Assembly (NCBI GenBank): GCA_964555235.1
Contig: CAZKRU010000020.1
Location: forward strand, 1 to 56,492
DNA length: 56,492 bases
DNA from: CAZKRU01 sp964555235
GTDB lineage: Bacteria > Verrucomicrobiota > Verrucomicrobiia > Methylacidiphilales > CAMAQI01
Direction of reading: 5' to 3'
A program made the position numbers and the translations under genes. Under the pieces are notes generated by a model, which saw only the letters and a program-made list of their open reading frames with translations, ran no database searches and was not told where the DNA came from. The stretch's first letter is position 1; the number at the start of each line of letters is the position of its first letter. Shown one piece after another: positions 8,338 through 16,365 of the stretch.

Positions 8338-10154
8338 AGTCGATTTTGGGAATTTCAGCATTTTACCACGATAGCGCCGCATGTCTCGTTCGTGATGGGG
8401 AAATCATTGCGGCAGCACAGGAGGAGCGATTTACTCGGAAGAAACACGACGAGAATTTTCCAACCAATGCCGTAGCCTATTGCTTAAAAGAGGCTGGCAT
8501 GGAGATGGGCGAGTTAAATGCGGTTGCGTTTTATGAGAAGCCTTTCGTAAAATTCGATCGACTTCTTCATGCCTATCTCTCGGTTGCCCCTCGCGGACTT
8601 AGTTCTTTCTTGAAGGCGATGCCGATTTGGCTCAAAGAAAAACTTTGGATGAAAGAGGTGATTCGGCAGGAACTTGGGTTTCAGGGAGAGCTTTATTTTC
8701 CAGAACACCATGAATCGCACGCTGCTTCAGCTTTTTATCCTTCCCCCTTTCAAGAAGCGGCCTTTCTGACCGTGGATGGTGTGGGGGAGTGGACGACAAC
8801 GAGTTTTGGTGTGGGAAATGGGAATCGAATCGAAATTCAAAAGGAGATGCATTTTCCTCATTCGCTTGGGCTTTTGTATTCCGCTTTTACCTATTACTGC
8901 GGGTTTCGAGTCAATTCAGGTGAGTACAAGTTGATGGGATTGGCTCCGTACGGTGAGCCGAAGTACAAGGATTTGATATTAAGGGAACTCGTGGATCTTC
9001 AGGAAGACGGATCATTTCGACTCAATCTAAAATATTTTACATTTCCGCATGGATTGACGATGGTGGGGACGGCTTTTGAGCAATTGATGGGGGCACCGGT
9101 CCGGCGGGCTGAATCTAAATTGACGCCCTTTTATATGGATGTGGCTCGATCAATACAGGATGTTACGGAAGAGATCATGTTGAGAATTGCTCGCCAGATT
9201 CGCAAGGAAACTGGTTTGAGGAATCTTTGTTTGGCGGGAGGTGTTGCGCTGAATTGTGTTTCGAATGGGAAAATTTTACGCGAAGGAATCTTTGATCGGA
9301 TTTGGACCCAGCCTGCAGCAGGGGATGCGGGAGGAGCGTTAGGAGCTGCGCTCTTCACGTGGCATCAAATTCAGGATCAACCGCGGCAGGCGGATGGAAT
9401 TCGCGATACCCAAAAAGGAAGCTATTTGGGGCCCTTGCATCCTCGAGAGGAAATTGAAGCCTTTTTGAAAGATCAGGGAGCACCTTACGAGTTTCTTTCT
9501 GATGAAGCGCTTCCGGATCGGGTGGCGGATTTGATTGCTTCGGACAAAGTGATTGGATGGTTTCAAGGGCGCGCGGAGTTTGGACCCCGGGCCTTGGGAG
9601 GGCGCTCCATTATCGGAGATGCCCGATCTCCCAAGATGCAGGAGGTGATGAATCTCAAGATAAAATTTCGGGAAAGTTTTCGGCCCTTTGCTCCATCTGT
9701 TTTGAAAGAGCGGGCGGCGGACTACTTCGATTTGAATGATGAAAGTCCGTATATGCTGTTGGTGGCTCCAGTAAAAGCGTCACGCTGTCTGGATGTGAGT
9801 GAGCAATCGAAAGGAAAGTTTGGATTGGAGAAACTTTTGTTGCTTCGTTCAGAAATTCCTGCAGTGACCCATGTTGATTATTCCGCGCGAGTTCAAACGG
9901 TCACCGAAGATTGGAATCCGTTGTATTATCGAATGATTAAGCGATTTGACGAAAAACATGGATGTCCGGTGATTATTAATACTTCGTTCAATGTTCGTGG
10001 AGAGCCGATCGTTGGATCTCCCGAGGATGCCTATCGCTGTTTCATGCGGACGAATATGGATTATTTGGTTTTGGGAAATTTCTTGCTCGAGAAAAAAGAT
10101 CAAAAGCCGCTCGATAAAGATATTGATTGGTTGAAAGAATTTGAACTGGATTGA
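8334..10154 (+). CDS. O-carbamoyltransferase, NodU/CmcH/SxtI family
   Basis: A 606-residue enzyme that would transfer a carbamoyl group from carbamoyl phosphate, through carbamoyl-AMP, to a hydroxyl of a sugar. Family signatures are present: MKSILGISAFYHDSAAC at the N-terminus, EHHESHAASAF near 123-133 (metal-binding His cluster), GGVALNCVSNG near 302, GWFQGRAEFGPRALGGRS near 408-425 of the YrdC-like domain, and NTSFNVRGEP near 549. ATG 8334 is chosen over longer forms because it begins exactly at the conserved N-terminus and has AGAAGGAGA just upstream. It is coupled to the SGNH gene by a 4-nt overlap. The following genes (SxtJ, DUF5989, SGNH) repeat the sxtI-J-K-L order known from saxitoxin clusters. 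Here it probably carbamoylates the surface polysaccharide. Confidence 0.95.
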   Translation: MKSILGISAFYHDSAACLVRDGEIIAAAQEERFTRKKHDENFPTNAVAYCLKEAGMEMGELNAVAFYEKPFVKFDRLLHAYLSVAPRGLSSFLKAMPIWLKEKLWMKEVIRQELGFQGELYFPEHHESHAASAFYPSPFQEAAFLTVDGVGEWTTTSFGVGNGNRIEIQKEMHFPHSLGLLYSAFTYYCGFRVNSGEYKLMGLAPYGEPKYKDLILRELVDLQEDGSFRLNLKYFTFPHGLTMVGTAFEQLMGAPVRRAESKLTPFYMDVARSIQDVTEEIMLRIARQIRKETGLRNLCLAGGVALNCVSNGKILREGIFDRIWTQPAAGDAGGALGAALFTWHQIQDQPRQADGIRDTQKGSYLGPLHPREEIEAFLKDQGAPYEFLSDEALPDRVADLIASDKVIGWFQGRAEFGPRALGGRSIIGDARSPKMQEVMNLKIKFRESFRPFAPSVLKERAADYFDLNDESPYMLLVAPVKASRCLDVSEQSKGKFGLEKLLLLRSEIPAVTHVDYSARVQTVTEDWNPLYYRMIKRFDEKHGCPVIINTSFNVRGEPIVGSPEDAYRCFMRTNMDYLVLGNFLLEKKDQKPLDKDIDWLKEFELD

Positions 10155-10251
10155 GGAAGGCTATAGGGGAATAGGCTATAGCCTGTAGGTAATCGATGAT
10201 GAAACGCGGAATGACCTACTGCCTAAAAGCCTACAGTCTATCGACTAAACT
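10155..10251. repeat. Intergenic palindromic repeat, copy 2 of 3
   Basis: The left part holds ataggctatagcctgtagg (10171-10189), itself containing the palindrome taggctatagccta-like core, and the right part gcctacagtcta (10229-10240), identical to copies 1 and 3. cctgtagg on the left pairs with the right cctacag. The following SxtJ gene starts 12 nt after the right arm. Confidence 0.72.
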
Positions 10252-10671
10252 ATGGAACATCTAAGAAAAGAAATCACAGAACTTCCCACTGGAACGGACA
10301 AACTACGGGAGTTTGCCTATATTGTTGGAGGAATTCTTGCGTTGGTTGGCGCATGGTTTGTGCGGCGGCATGGAATTTCTATGGCGGTGGGGCTCATTCC
10401 TGGGGGGATGTTGATGACGCTTGGGGTGGCGGCTCCGGCGACGCTTAGAAGTCTTTATCTTGGGTGGATGACCTTGGCGATTCTGATGGGCGAGATGGTT
10501 TCTAAGATTTTGCTGACACTGTTGTACTTTGGGGCGATCTTGCCTATCGGTATTGTTTCGCGGCTTGCGGGAAATGATTTTTTGCGGTCGAAGTGGAAGT
10601 CGGGGGAAAAATCTTTTTGGATCACTCGCGAGACTGCCAAAGAAAAGCCAGATTACCGACGGCAGTTTTGA
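10252..10671 (+). CDS. SxtJ-family small membrane protein
   Basis: A 139-residue protein with three or four membrane helices (about 21-37, 43-61 and 67-105), matching the SxtJ family found beside O-carbamoyltransferases. Its molecular function is unknown; SxtJ was named from saxitoxin clusters and its homologs are widespread in polysaccharide loci. It is preceded and followed by copies of the palindromic repeat rather than by a tight overlap, so its translation may be set separately from the flanking genes. The C-terminal segment after the last helix is polar and likely cytoplasmic. Assignment is by size, topology, the helix wording (GILALVGAWFV, GGMLMTLGVAAP) and position directly after the carbamoyltransferase. 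Confidence 0.85.
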   Translation: MEHLRKEITELPTGTDKLREFAYIVGGILALVGAWFVRRHGISMAVGLIPGGMLMTLGVAAPATLRSLYLGWMTLAILMGEMVSKILLTLLYFGAILPIGIVSRLAGNDFLRSKWKSGEKSFWITRETAKEKPDYRRQF

Positions 10672-10781
10672 TGGGGAAGGCGGTAGCGGTTTAGGCTATA
10701 GGCTGTAGATTTTGCGTTATATTTAATAAAAGCTTGCCTACAGTCTAACCCCCGACAGCCTAAACACCTAGAAAGAATCAA
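10672..10781. repeat. Intergenic palindromic repeat, copy 3 of 3
   Basis: taggctataggctgtag (10692-10708) on the left and gcctacagtcta (10736-10747) on the right are nearly complementary (ggctgtag to ctacagtc). This is the third copy of the family and lies directly before the DUF5989 gene. A further cagcctaaacacctag follows before the start codon. Confidence 0.72.
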
Positions 10782-10940
10782 ATGAACAAACTAGCAATTG
10801 TGAAGGAATTTTGGGAGTTTTTAAAAGAGCGTAAGAAATGGTGGATTACACCAATCGTTCTCTTCTTGTTGCTGCTCGGATTTATTCTGGTGGCGGCGAA
10901 AGGTTCTGCAGTGGCGCCGTTTATTTATACGCTGTTTTAA
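10782..10940 (+). CDS. DUF5989-family 52-residue membrane protein (SxtK-like)
   Basis: A 52-codon gene, easily missed. It has a short charged N-terminus (EFWEFLKERKKWW), one long membrane helix (IVLFLLLLGFILVAAKG) and the ending SAVAPFIYTLF. This is the characteristic wording of DUF5989, whose members sit between SxtJ-like and SGNH genes in many carbamoyltransferase loci, equivalent in order and size to sxtK. The ATG at 10782 is preceded by the purine-rich gaaagaa. Its function is unknown; a single-helix subunit partnering SxtJ or the SGNH protein is plausible. It is 16 nt upstream of the next gene, so the two are probably co-translated. Confidence 0.85.
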   Translation: MNKLAIVKEFWEFLKERKKWWITPIVLFLLLLGFILVAAKGSAVAPFIYTLF

Positions 10941-10956
10941 GGAATCCTTCCCAAAA

Positions 10957-12714
10957 ATGTCAGTGTCTCGGCAGATCGGTTTTACGGTTGGCTTCTTACT
11001 CTTACTTCTGTTTTTCAGCAGAGTTGAGGAGCCAGGACCGGAGGAATATCGGGCGGGAGTGGCGAAACTGAATTTGGAAGATAAGTTGCTTCCCCCTCCT
11101 CGATTGGATTGGAATGAAATTCAGCGGTTTTTTCAAGATTCGGAGACGACGCTGGGAAATATTTCTGCTGAGCCAAAAGACTACGCATTGATTCAAATGG
11201 AGTTGGAGCCTAGTCCATCGTTTTGGATTTATTTTGAGGAGGAGGGTGGAGTGGCTGGACGTAAGCTGGTGGTTCCTACGGGAGCGACTCACTGGCGGGG
11301 GGTCTTGCGCCCGTTGATTCAGGGAACAGTAGGGTTGCGGGTGCGACGGGTGGATGCAGAAGGAAATCCGATTCGGATTCGTCTGCTGCAAGTTCATTCA
11401 TTAGATCCGAAATATTATCTAATTCGGGATTCGATTCGCTGGAGTCGAAGATTGGGGGAGATGATTGTGCTGATCGGTATGATTTTCGTGTGGGTTCAAA
11501 AGAACAAATCTTTACCAATAAAATCAGACGATTCGCGCCCTATTTTTTTACGTTACCCACGGGCGACTGTTTTGATGGTGGTGTTGGCATTGATGGTTTT
11601 GGCGGATTGGATCTTGGGGGTGTTTTTGATTCAACGTCTGGCCGGAGTACGTGATTATTACTGTCATCATTCGCTTCGTGCGAACGTTTCAGTTCCGGTT
11701 GAGGGTGAAGCAGGAAAACATATTTTCGTGACTAATTCTCTGGGAATGCGCGACTCGGAACATCGCGCGGTTGCCATGGTACCATCAGGCAAAAGACTCA
11801 CGTTGATTGGAGACTCATTCATGCAGGATAGTGCGGTTCCTTACGATTCGAGCGTTGGGGGGATCATCGGGCGGGCTCTGGCCGTTCGGGGCATTGAGGT
11901 GTTGAATGCCGGGGTTCAAAGCTATTCCCCCAAGCTCTATTTCTTAAGGATGCACGATCTAATGGTTCGTCAGGGTTTTCGAACAGATGAACTATGGGTT
12001 TTTATTGATATTTCGGATATTCAGGACGAAGTCAATTACTGGTGGTTCGAGCCGGAAAATCCTTCGTGGATTCAACGAAATGCCGACGGCGTGGGCGACT
12101 GGATATCCAATCATTTGCTTTCCGTTTTTTTGTGGAAAAAAATAAGTGCTTATCAATCTCCTGAAAAAATCGTTTCCCATCGTCCGGCTTTAGGGAGTGG
12201 TGAAACGAATGCCGTTACGAAGTCAAAATCCGAGGTTCTCACCGCTTCTTTGAGCTATCAAGAGGCCATGGAGAAGTGGATTCATGGTGAATCGCTTTGG
12301 AGCGGGGGGAAAAGTTACTATGAGGAGCGGGATCTTTGGACATTGGATCCGGCAATTTACGGACGATGGGGAAAAGCGGGGGCAGAATTGGGAAGGCTGA
12401 ACATGATTCGCTTACAGAAATTGTGTGAACGATATCAAGTTCGCTTAGGGATTGTCGTCTATCCCCATATTCCACAAATTGAACAGGGGGATCGCGAGAG
12501 TCTTCAAGTAAAAATCTGGGAACAGTTTTGTCGGGAACGAGGGATTCCATTTGTGAATCTGTTTAGTGGATTTTTTGAGAAAAAACGTCCTGAGGAAGCG
12601 GTACGACGATATTTTAATTCTGATGATCGTCATTGGAGTCCGGAAGGGAGTCGCCTGATTGCGCGAGATTGGCTGACAGCATGGGAGCGGATTCCTGGAA
12701 TTCTTTCTCGGTGA
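10957..12714 (+). CDS. Membrane-anchored SGNH/GDSL hydrolase-like protein B (sxtL position)
   Basis: A 585-residue protein with the same architecture as 6544-8337: N-terminal helix (about 5-21), beta-rich module (about 65-150, core FWIYFEEEGGVAGRKL), helices near 155-175 and 205-222, then an SGNH domain. The nucleophile motif LIGDSFMQD is near 283-291 and SDDRHWSPEGSR near 553-564 supplies Asp and His in the D-x-H-W arrangement of AlgJ-like proteins. Periplasmic esterase or acyltransferase activity on the glycan is inferred. In saxitoxin clusters a GDSL protein (sxtL) has this same position after sxtK. The two SGNH proteins flank the carbamoyltransferase-SxtJ-DUF5989 genes on both sides, which suggests that both belong to one functional unit. 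Confidence 0.82.
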   Translation: MSVSRQIGFTVGFLLLLLFFSRVEEPGPEEYRAGVAKLNLEDKLLPPPRLDWNEIQRFFQDSETTLGNISAEPKDYALIQMELEPSPSFWIYFEEEGGVAGRKLVVPTGATHWRGVLRPLIQGTVGLRVRRVDAEGNPIRIRLLQVHSLDPKYYLIRDSIRWSRRLGEMIVLIGMIFVWVQKNKSLPIKSDDSRPIFLRYPRATVLMVVLALMVLADWILGVFLIQRLAGVRDYYCHHSLRANVSVPVEGEAGKHIFVTNSLGMRDSEHRAVAMVPSGKRLTLIGDSFMQDSAVPYDSSVGGIIGRALAVRGIEVLNAGVQSYSPKLYFLRMHDLMVRQGFRTDELWVFIDISDIQDEVNYWWFEPENPSWIQRNADGVGDWISNHLLSVFLWKKISAYQSPEKIVSHRPALGSGETNAVTKSKSEVLTASLSYQEAMEKWIHGESLWSGGKSYYEERDLWTLDPAIYGRWGKAGAELGRLNMIRLQKLCERYQVRLGIVVYPHIPQIEQGDRESLQVKIWEQFCRERGIPFVNLFSGFFEKKRPEEAVRRYFNSDDRHWSPEGSRLIARDWLTAWERIPGILSR

Positions 12715-12718
12715 ACGT

Positions 12719-13699
12719 ATGGAACCGAAAGTTTCCATATTGTTTCCCGTTTACAATGCTGAGGTTTACTTGGAGCAGGCGGTTCGAAGCCTTCAGACGC
12801 AGAGCTTTGAAAATTTTGAGGTTTTGGCCTATGACGATGGATCAACCGATGGTTCATGGGATTTGTTGAATCGCTTGGGGGATGATCGGTTTCGACTCTT
12901 CCGAAATGATCGAAACCTCGGCTACGTGGTTGGACTGAATCGAGGGATTGAGGAGGCGCGTGGTGAGTATTTGGCTCGCATGGATGCGGATGACGAAGCG
13001 CATTCGACAAGACTTGAGCAGCAAGTCGGCGTTCTTGATGGAGATCTGTCGTTGGGAATTGTGGGAACGGGGTGTCGGCTAATTGACGAGGAGGGGAGTG
13101 TTACGGGGCAGATTTTGAAGCCGGAAAGTGATGTGGAGATTCGCTGGATGGCGTTGTTGGATAATCCCTTTGTTCATCCTACCGTGATGATGCGTCGGGA
13201 AATTTTAATTAAACACGGGTTACGTTATCGGGAAGAGTTAATTCCGACGGAGGACTATGCGTTGTGGATCGAGATCTTGCAGCATTCGAAGGGACGAAAT
13301 TTGAAGGAGCCTCTTTTGAGGTATCGATGGCATCCTGCACAAATTAGTCAGGGGAAGCGCGATCGCCAGCTGGTGGTGCACGATGCGATTGCTCAGGAGG
13401 TGATTCAAACGTGGCTTCCTGCTGTGGAGATTTCAGCGAAAGAAGTTGGAAAATTGCGTCGCTGGATCCAGGGAGAATCTTGGAAGGTTCTTGGAGGCCG
13501 TCAGACGAGATCCAGAATGGTGGGAAAGTGGATCGAATTGTTCGAATCATTTCAGCAGACGCAGAAGAGTGATGATCTCAATGGGGTCCGAAATACGGTC
13601 CGGAATCAAGTGCTTCGGGGGATTCGACAGGCGGGGTTTGCGTCGCTTTCATTCAGAGGGATTTGGCAGGTTTGGAGATTTTTACGGAAAATCAAGTGA
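12719..13699 (+). CDS. Glycosyltransferase family 2
   Basis: A 326-residue GT-A enzyme: VSILFPVYNAEVYL at residues 5-18, YDDGSTDGS near 38-46 and MDADDE near 87-92 (metal-binding DxD), followed by the VHPTVMMRRE acceptor-region motif common in rhamnosyl- and galactosyl-type GT2 enzymes. There is no membrane helix, so it is cytoplasmic. The start ATG 12719 lies 4 nt after the SGNH stop. Its end overlaps the next gene through TGATG. It probably adds one sugar of the repeat unit to a lipid-linked intermediate; donor and acceptor cannot be read from the sequence. The C-terminal 100 residues are helical and basic. Confidence 0.92.
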   Translation: MEPKVSILFPVYNAEVYLEQAVRSLQTQSFENFEVLAYDDGSTDGSWDLLNRLGDDRFRLFRNDRNLGYVVGLNRGIEEARGEYLARMDADDEAHSTRLEQQVGVLDGDLSLGIVGTGCRLIDEEGSVTGQILKPESDVEIRWMALLDNPFVHPTVMMRREILIKHGLRYREELIPTEDYALWIEILQHSKGRNLKEPLLRYRWHPAQISQGKRDRQLVVHDAIAQEVIQTWLPAVEISAKEVGKLRRWIQGESWKVLGGRQTRSRMVGKWIELFESFQQTQKSDDLNGVRNTVRNQVLRGIRQAGFASLSFRGIWQVWRFLRKIK

Positions 13700-16365
13700 T
13701 GAGAATTTTTCAGGTCAACGCGCATGATGTGTATGGCGGGGCTGAGGCGATCATGCAAACCTTAAGGCATGAAAGCGAAAAGCGCGGTCATGAAGTTGAT
13801 TTGTTTGTAGGGCGAAAGCATTTTCCAGACCAGCACACAGCAGAAATCAGTCATGGGAGAGATCGGGGACGCTGGGCGGCTGCTTGCGGGGCGTTGTATC
13901 AGGAGGTTGCAGCGCTTGCTTCGGAAGAGATGCGGCCCATTTTCCGGGGGATCATTCAAGAATGGGTGGGGCAGCCGCTGCGCCAGCTTCGAAACGAACT
14001 GGGGCACGAAGATTTTGAATATCCCGGGAGCGAGAGGAGTTTGATGAATTCCTCGCTTCAACCGGATCTTATCCATATTCATAATCTTCATGGATCTTAT
14101 TTTGATCCTCGTGCTCTTGAGTCGCTCAGTCATCAGGTGCCAGTATTTTTAACGCTTCATGATTCCTGGTTGATGACAGGACATTGTTCGCATCCCTTGG
14201 ATTGCGGGCGTTGGGAGATTGGTTGTGGGAAATGCCCGTATTTGAATATTTTTCCAAAAATTCGGAGGGATGCTTCGGCCTATAATTTGAAGCGGAAGCG
14301 TGGAATTTTCGGGCGCTCTCAACTTCACGTGGCAACACCTTCCCGCTGGCTCATGGACAAGCTGGAGCGTTCTCAAGTGCGTTCGGCTTTGCTGTCGACT
14401 CGGGTGATTCCGAATGGAATTAATCTTGAAATCTTTTGTCCAAAGGATCGTAGCGAAGCGCGGCATGATTTAGGGCTTCCACGGGAGGCGGGGATTTTGG
14501 TATTTGCTGCAAAAAATGCTCGCCGCAATATTTTCAAGGATTTTTCAACAATCGAGCAGGCGCTCTTTTCTCTGGAAAGCAAGGGATGGAATCAGGAGTT
14601 AATTCTCGTTGTTTTAGGGGAAGAAGGTGAAACGGTACGCCGAGGGTCAATCGAAATTCGTTTTGTTTCGATTCAAGAAGATTCCCATGCGATGGCGCGT
14701 TACTACCAAGCGGCGGACTTATATTTGCATGGTGCGGTTGCAGAAAATTATCCTACGGTGATTATGGAGGCGATGGCTTGTGGAACTCCGGTGATCGCCA
14801 GTGGCGTCGGAGGAGTGTTGGAGCAGATCGTTTGCTTGGATGTCGAGGAACGCGGATGGGATTCGGCATTACACGGGCCTAATATTTCAGGAATGAAGGA
14901 GGCAACCGGGTTGGTTGTTCGGCCCAGGGATTCGGAGGCATTGCAGAAAGGCATTCGACGTTTGATGTCTTCTCCTTCGCTGCGGCTTCAGATGGGGGTG
15001 AATGCGCTTCGCTATGCTCGCCGATTTTTTGGACTTCAACTGATGGGAGATCGTTATCACGCTTGGTACCAAGAGGTCATGACGCGGACGGAGAAAGTTG
15101 CGTCGATACGTGGGGTTCATTTGAAAACCCGAATGCCCGAGATTCTTTTGTCGCTGGGACATACGGCTCGCTCAACGCAAAATACAGGAATTCAGCGAGT
15201 CGTCCGTGCTTTGGCTCGGCAATGCTCGGAAAACCGGCGCGTTCGTTATGTGGAATGGAAGTCGAAACAGGGAGCTTTTTACGAGCCCAATCCGAGGTTG
15301 ATGCGGGGGTTGGCCCGATTTGGTGGACCGAAGCGAAAGATTTCTTCAAATTGGGTTTTGCCCTGGAACCGAGATCATGAATTTGCTTCGTCCCACTGGT
15401 TACAACGGGCCGGGATGCGTTACCGGATTCCCGTGCATGAACACCCTGAATTTCTTCCTGTTGTTCAGGGAAGCTGGTTGGTAATCCCGGAATTGATGAG
15501 CGCCGAGATGATGCAGCGCATGGTGAAATATGGACGGAACATGGGATTAAAGATCGCGGTAATTTTTCACGATGCCATTGCTTATGAGTATCCGGAGTAC
15601 GTGAGTCGCACGATCCAGCAAAATCATGAAGGGTATATGCGAGCTTCGGCAGAGGCGGACCTAGTTCTTGCGGTTTCCGACTATTCCGCCGAAGCGTTTC
15701 GGCGGTTTGTGAAAGAAAAAGAGCTGATCTCTCCTGCGATCCTCGCCTGTCGTTTGGCAGACGAATTTTTGGGCCGTTCCCGATGGGGAAAATATGACCC
15801 GCTGGAAACAGGGCCGATTCACATTCTCTGTGTGGCAACATTAGAGCCACGCAAAAATCATCTCCGCCTTTTGAAGGCGTGTGCCGAACTGGAGAAGCGA
15901 AATTTTCCGAGGGATTGGAAGTTAACCCTGGTGGGGTATCCGTATCAAGGGGCGGAAGAGATTCGTGAAGCAGTAGAGTCTGCGGTTCAAGCGAACTCCC
16001 GAATCGAATGGCGGCGTCACGTTGGTGATGAGGAGTTGGAGCAGCTCTATCGATCCTGTCACTTTAGTATTTTCCCCTCAGTGGTGGAGGGATTTGGTTT
16101 GCCGCTGGTTGAAAGTCTTTGGAATTCACGTCCCTGTATTTGTAGTCATCAAGGATCAATGGGCGAGCTGGCAAAGCTGGGGGGGTGTTTGACCGTGGAC
16201 GTGGAAAGTGTTGAGTCGATTGCAAATGGCCTGGATCAAATGATTCGGGATGAGCCGCTGAGACTCAAGCTTGCAGAGGAGGCGATCCGCAGGCGTTTTC
16301 GTACCTGGCGTGAGTATGCGGATGAAATTTTAGAAAATCTCCGTCATGCGAGTCCTAAGTCTTAA
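13699..16365 (+). CDS. Two-domain GT4-GT4 glycosyltransferase fusion
   Basis: An 888-residue protein with two complete GT-B units. Unit 1 (about 1-465) begins MRIFQVNAHDVYGGAEA, carries the four-cysteine stretch GHCSHPLDC...GCGKCP, and ends with the GT4 donor motif ENYPTVIMEAMACGTPV near 351-365. Unit 2 (about 480-888) has ATLEPRKNHLRLL near 714-726 and SVVEGFGLPLVES near 793-805, the E-x7-E donor motif. Unit 1 is closely paralogous to the next gene; unit 2 is a different GT4 subfamily (mannosyltransferase-like). ATG 13699 is chosen because it starts the conserved strand and couples to the previous stop. The fusion would make two consecutive linkages with one polypeptide. No frameshift or internal start site marks a boundary between the units. 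Confidence 0.9.
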   Translation: MRIFQVNAHDVYGGAEAIMQTLRHESEKRGHEVDLFVGRKHFPDQHTAEISHGRDRGRWAAACGALYQEVAALASEEMRPIFRGIIQEWVGQPLRQLRNELGHEDFEYPGSERSLMNSSLQPDLIHIHNLHGSYFDPRALESLSHQVPVFLTLHDSWLMTGHCSHPLDCGRWEIGCGKCPYLNIFPKIRRDASAYNLKRKRGIFGRSQLHVATPSRWLMDKLERSQVRSALLSTRVIPNGINLEIFCPKDRSEARHDLGLPREAGILVFAAKNARRNIFKDFSTIEQALFSLESKGWNQELILVVLGEEGETVRRGSIEIRFVSIQEDSHAMARYYQAADLYLHGAVAENYPTVIMEAMACGTPVIASGVGGVLEQIVCLDVEERGWDSALHGPNISGMKEATGLVVRPRDSEALQKGIRRLMSSPSLRLQMGVNALRYARRFFGLQLMGDRYHAWYQEVMTRTEKVASIRGVHLKTRMPEILLSLGHTARSTQNTGIQRVVRALARQCSENRRVRYVEWKSKQGAFYEPNPRLMRGLARFGGPKRKISSNWVLPWNRDHEFASSHWLQRAGMRYRIPVHEHPEFLPVVQGSWLVIPELMSAEMMQRMVKYGRNMGLKIAVIFHDAIAYEYPEYVSRTIQQNHEGYMRASAEADLVLAVSDYSAEAFRRFVKEKELISPAILACRLADEFLGRSRWGKYDPLETGPIHILCVATLEPRKNHLRLLKACAELEKRNFPRDWKLTLVGYPYQGAEEIREAVESAVQANSRIEWRRHVGDEELEQLYRSCHFSIFPSVVEGFGLPLVESLWNSRPCICSHQGSMGELAKLGGCLTVDVESVESIANGLDQMIRDEPLRLKLAEEAIRRRFRTWREYADEILENLRHASPKS

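Noticed and set aside
5354..10781. CRISPR-like array from the recurring 12-mer
   Set aside because: The three copies are 0.5-5 kb apart with whole genes between them, so there are no regular spacers.
8334..12714. A saxitoxin biosynthesis cluster
   Set aside because: Only the sxtI-L-like genes are present. The polyketide synthase-like SxtA, amidinotransferase and the oxygenases are absent, and the neighbours are glycan genes.
15077..15850. Open frame of 257 codons antisense to the GT4-GT4 fusion
   Set aside because: No ribosome binding site or domain, and it is fully covered by a convincing gene.
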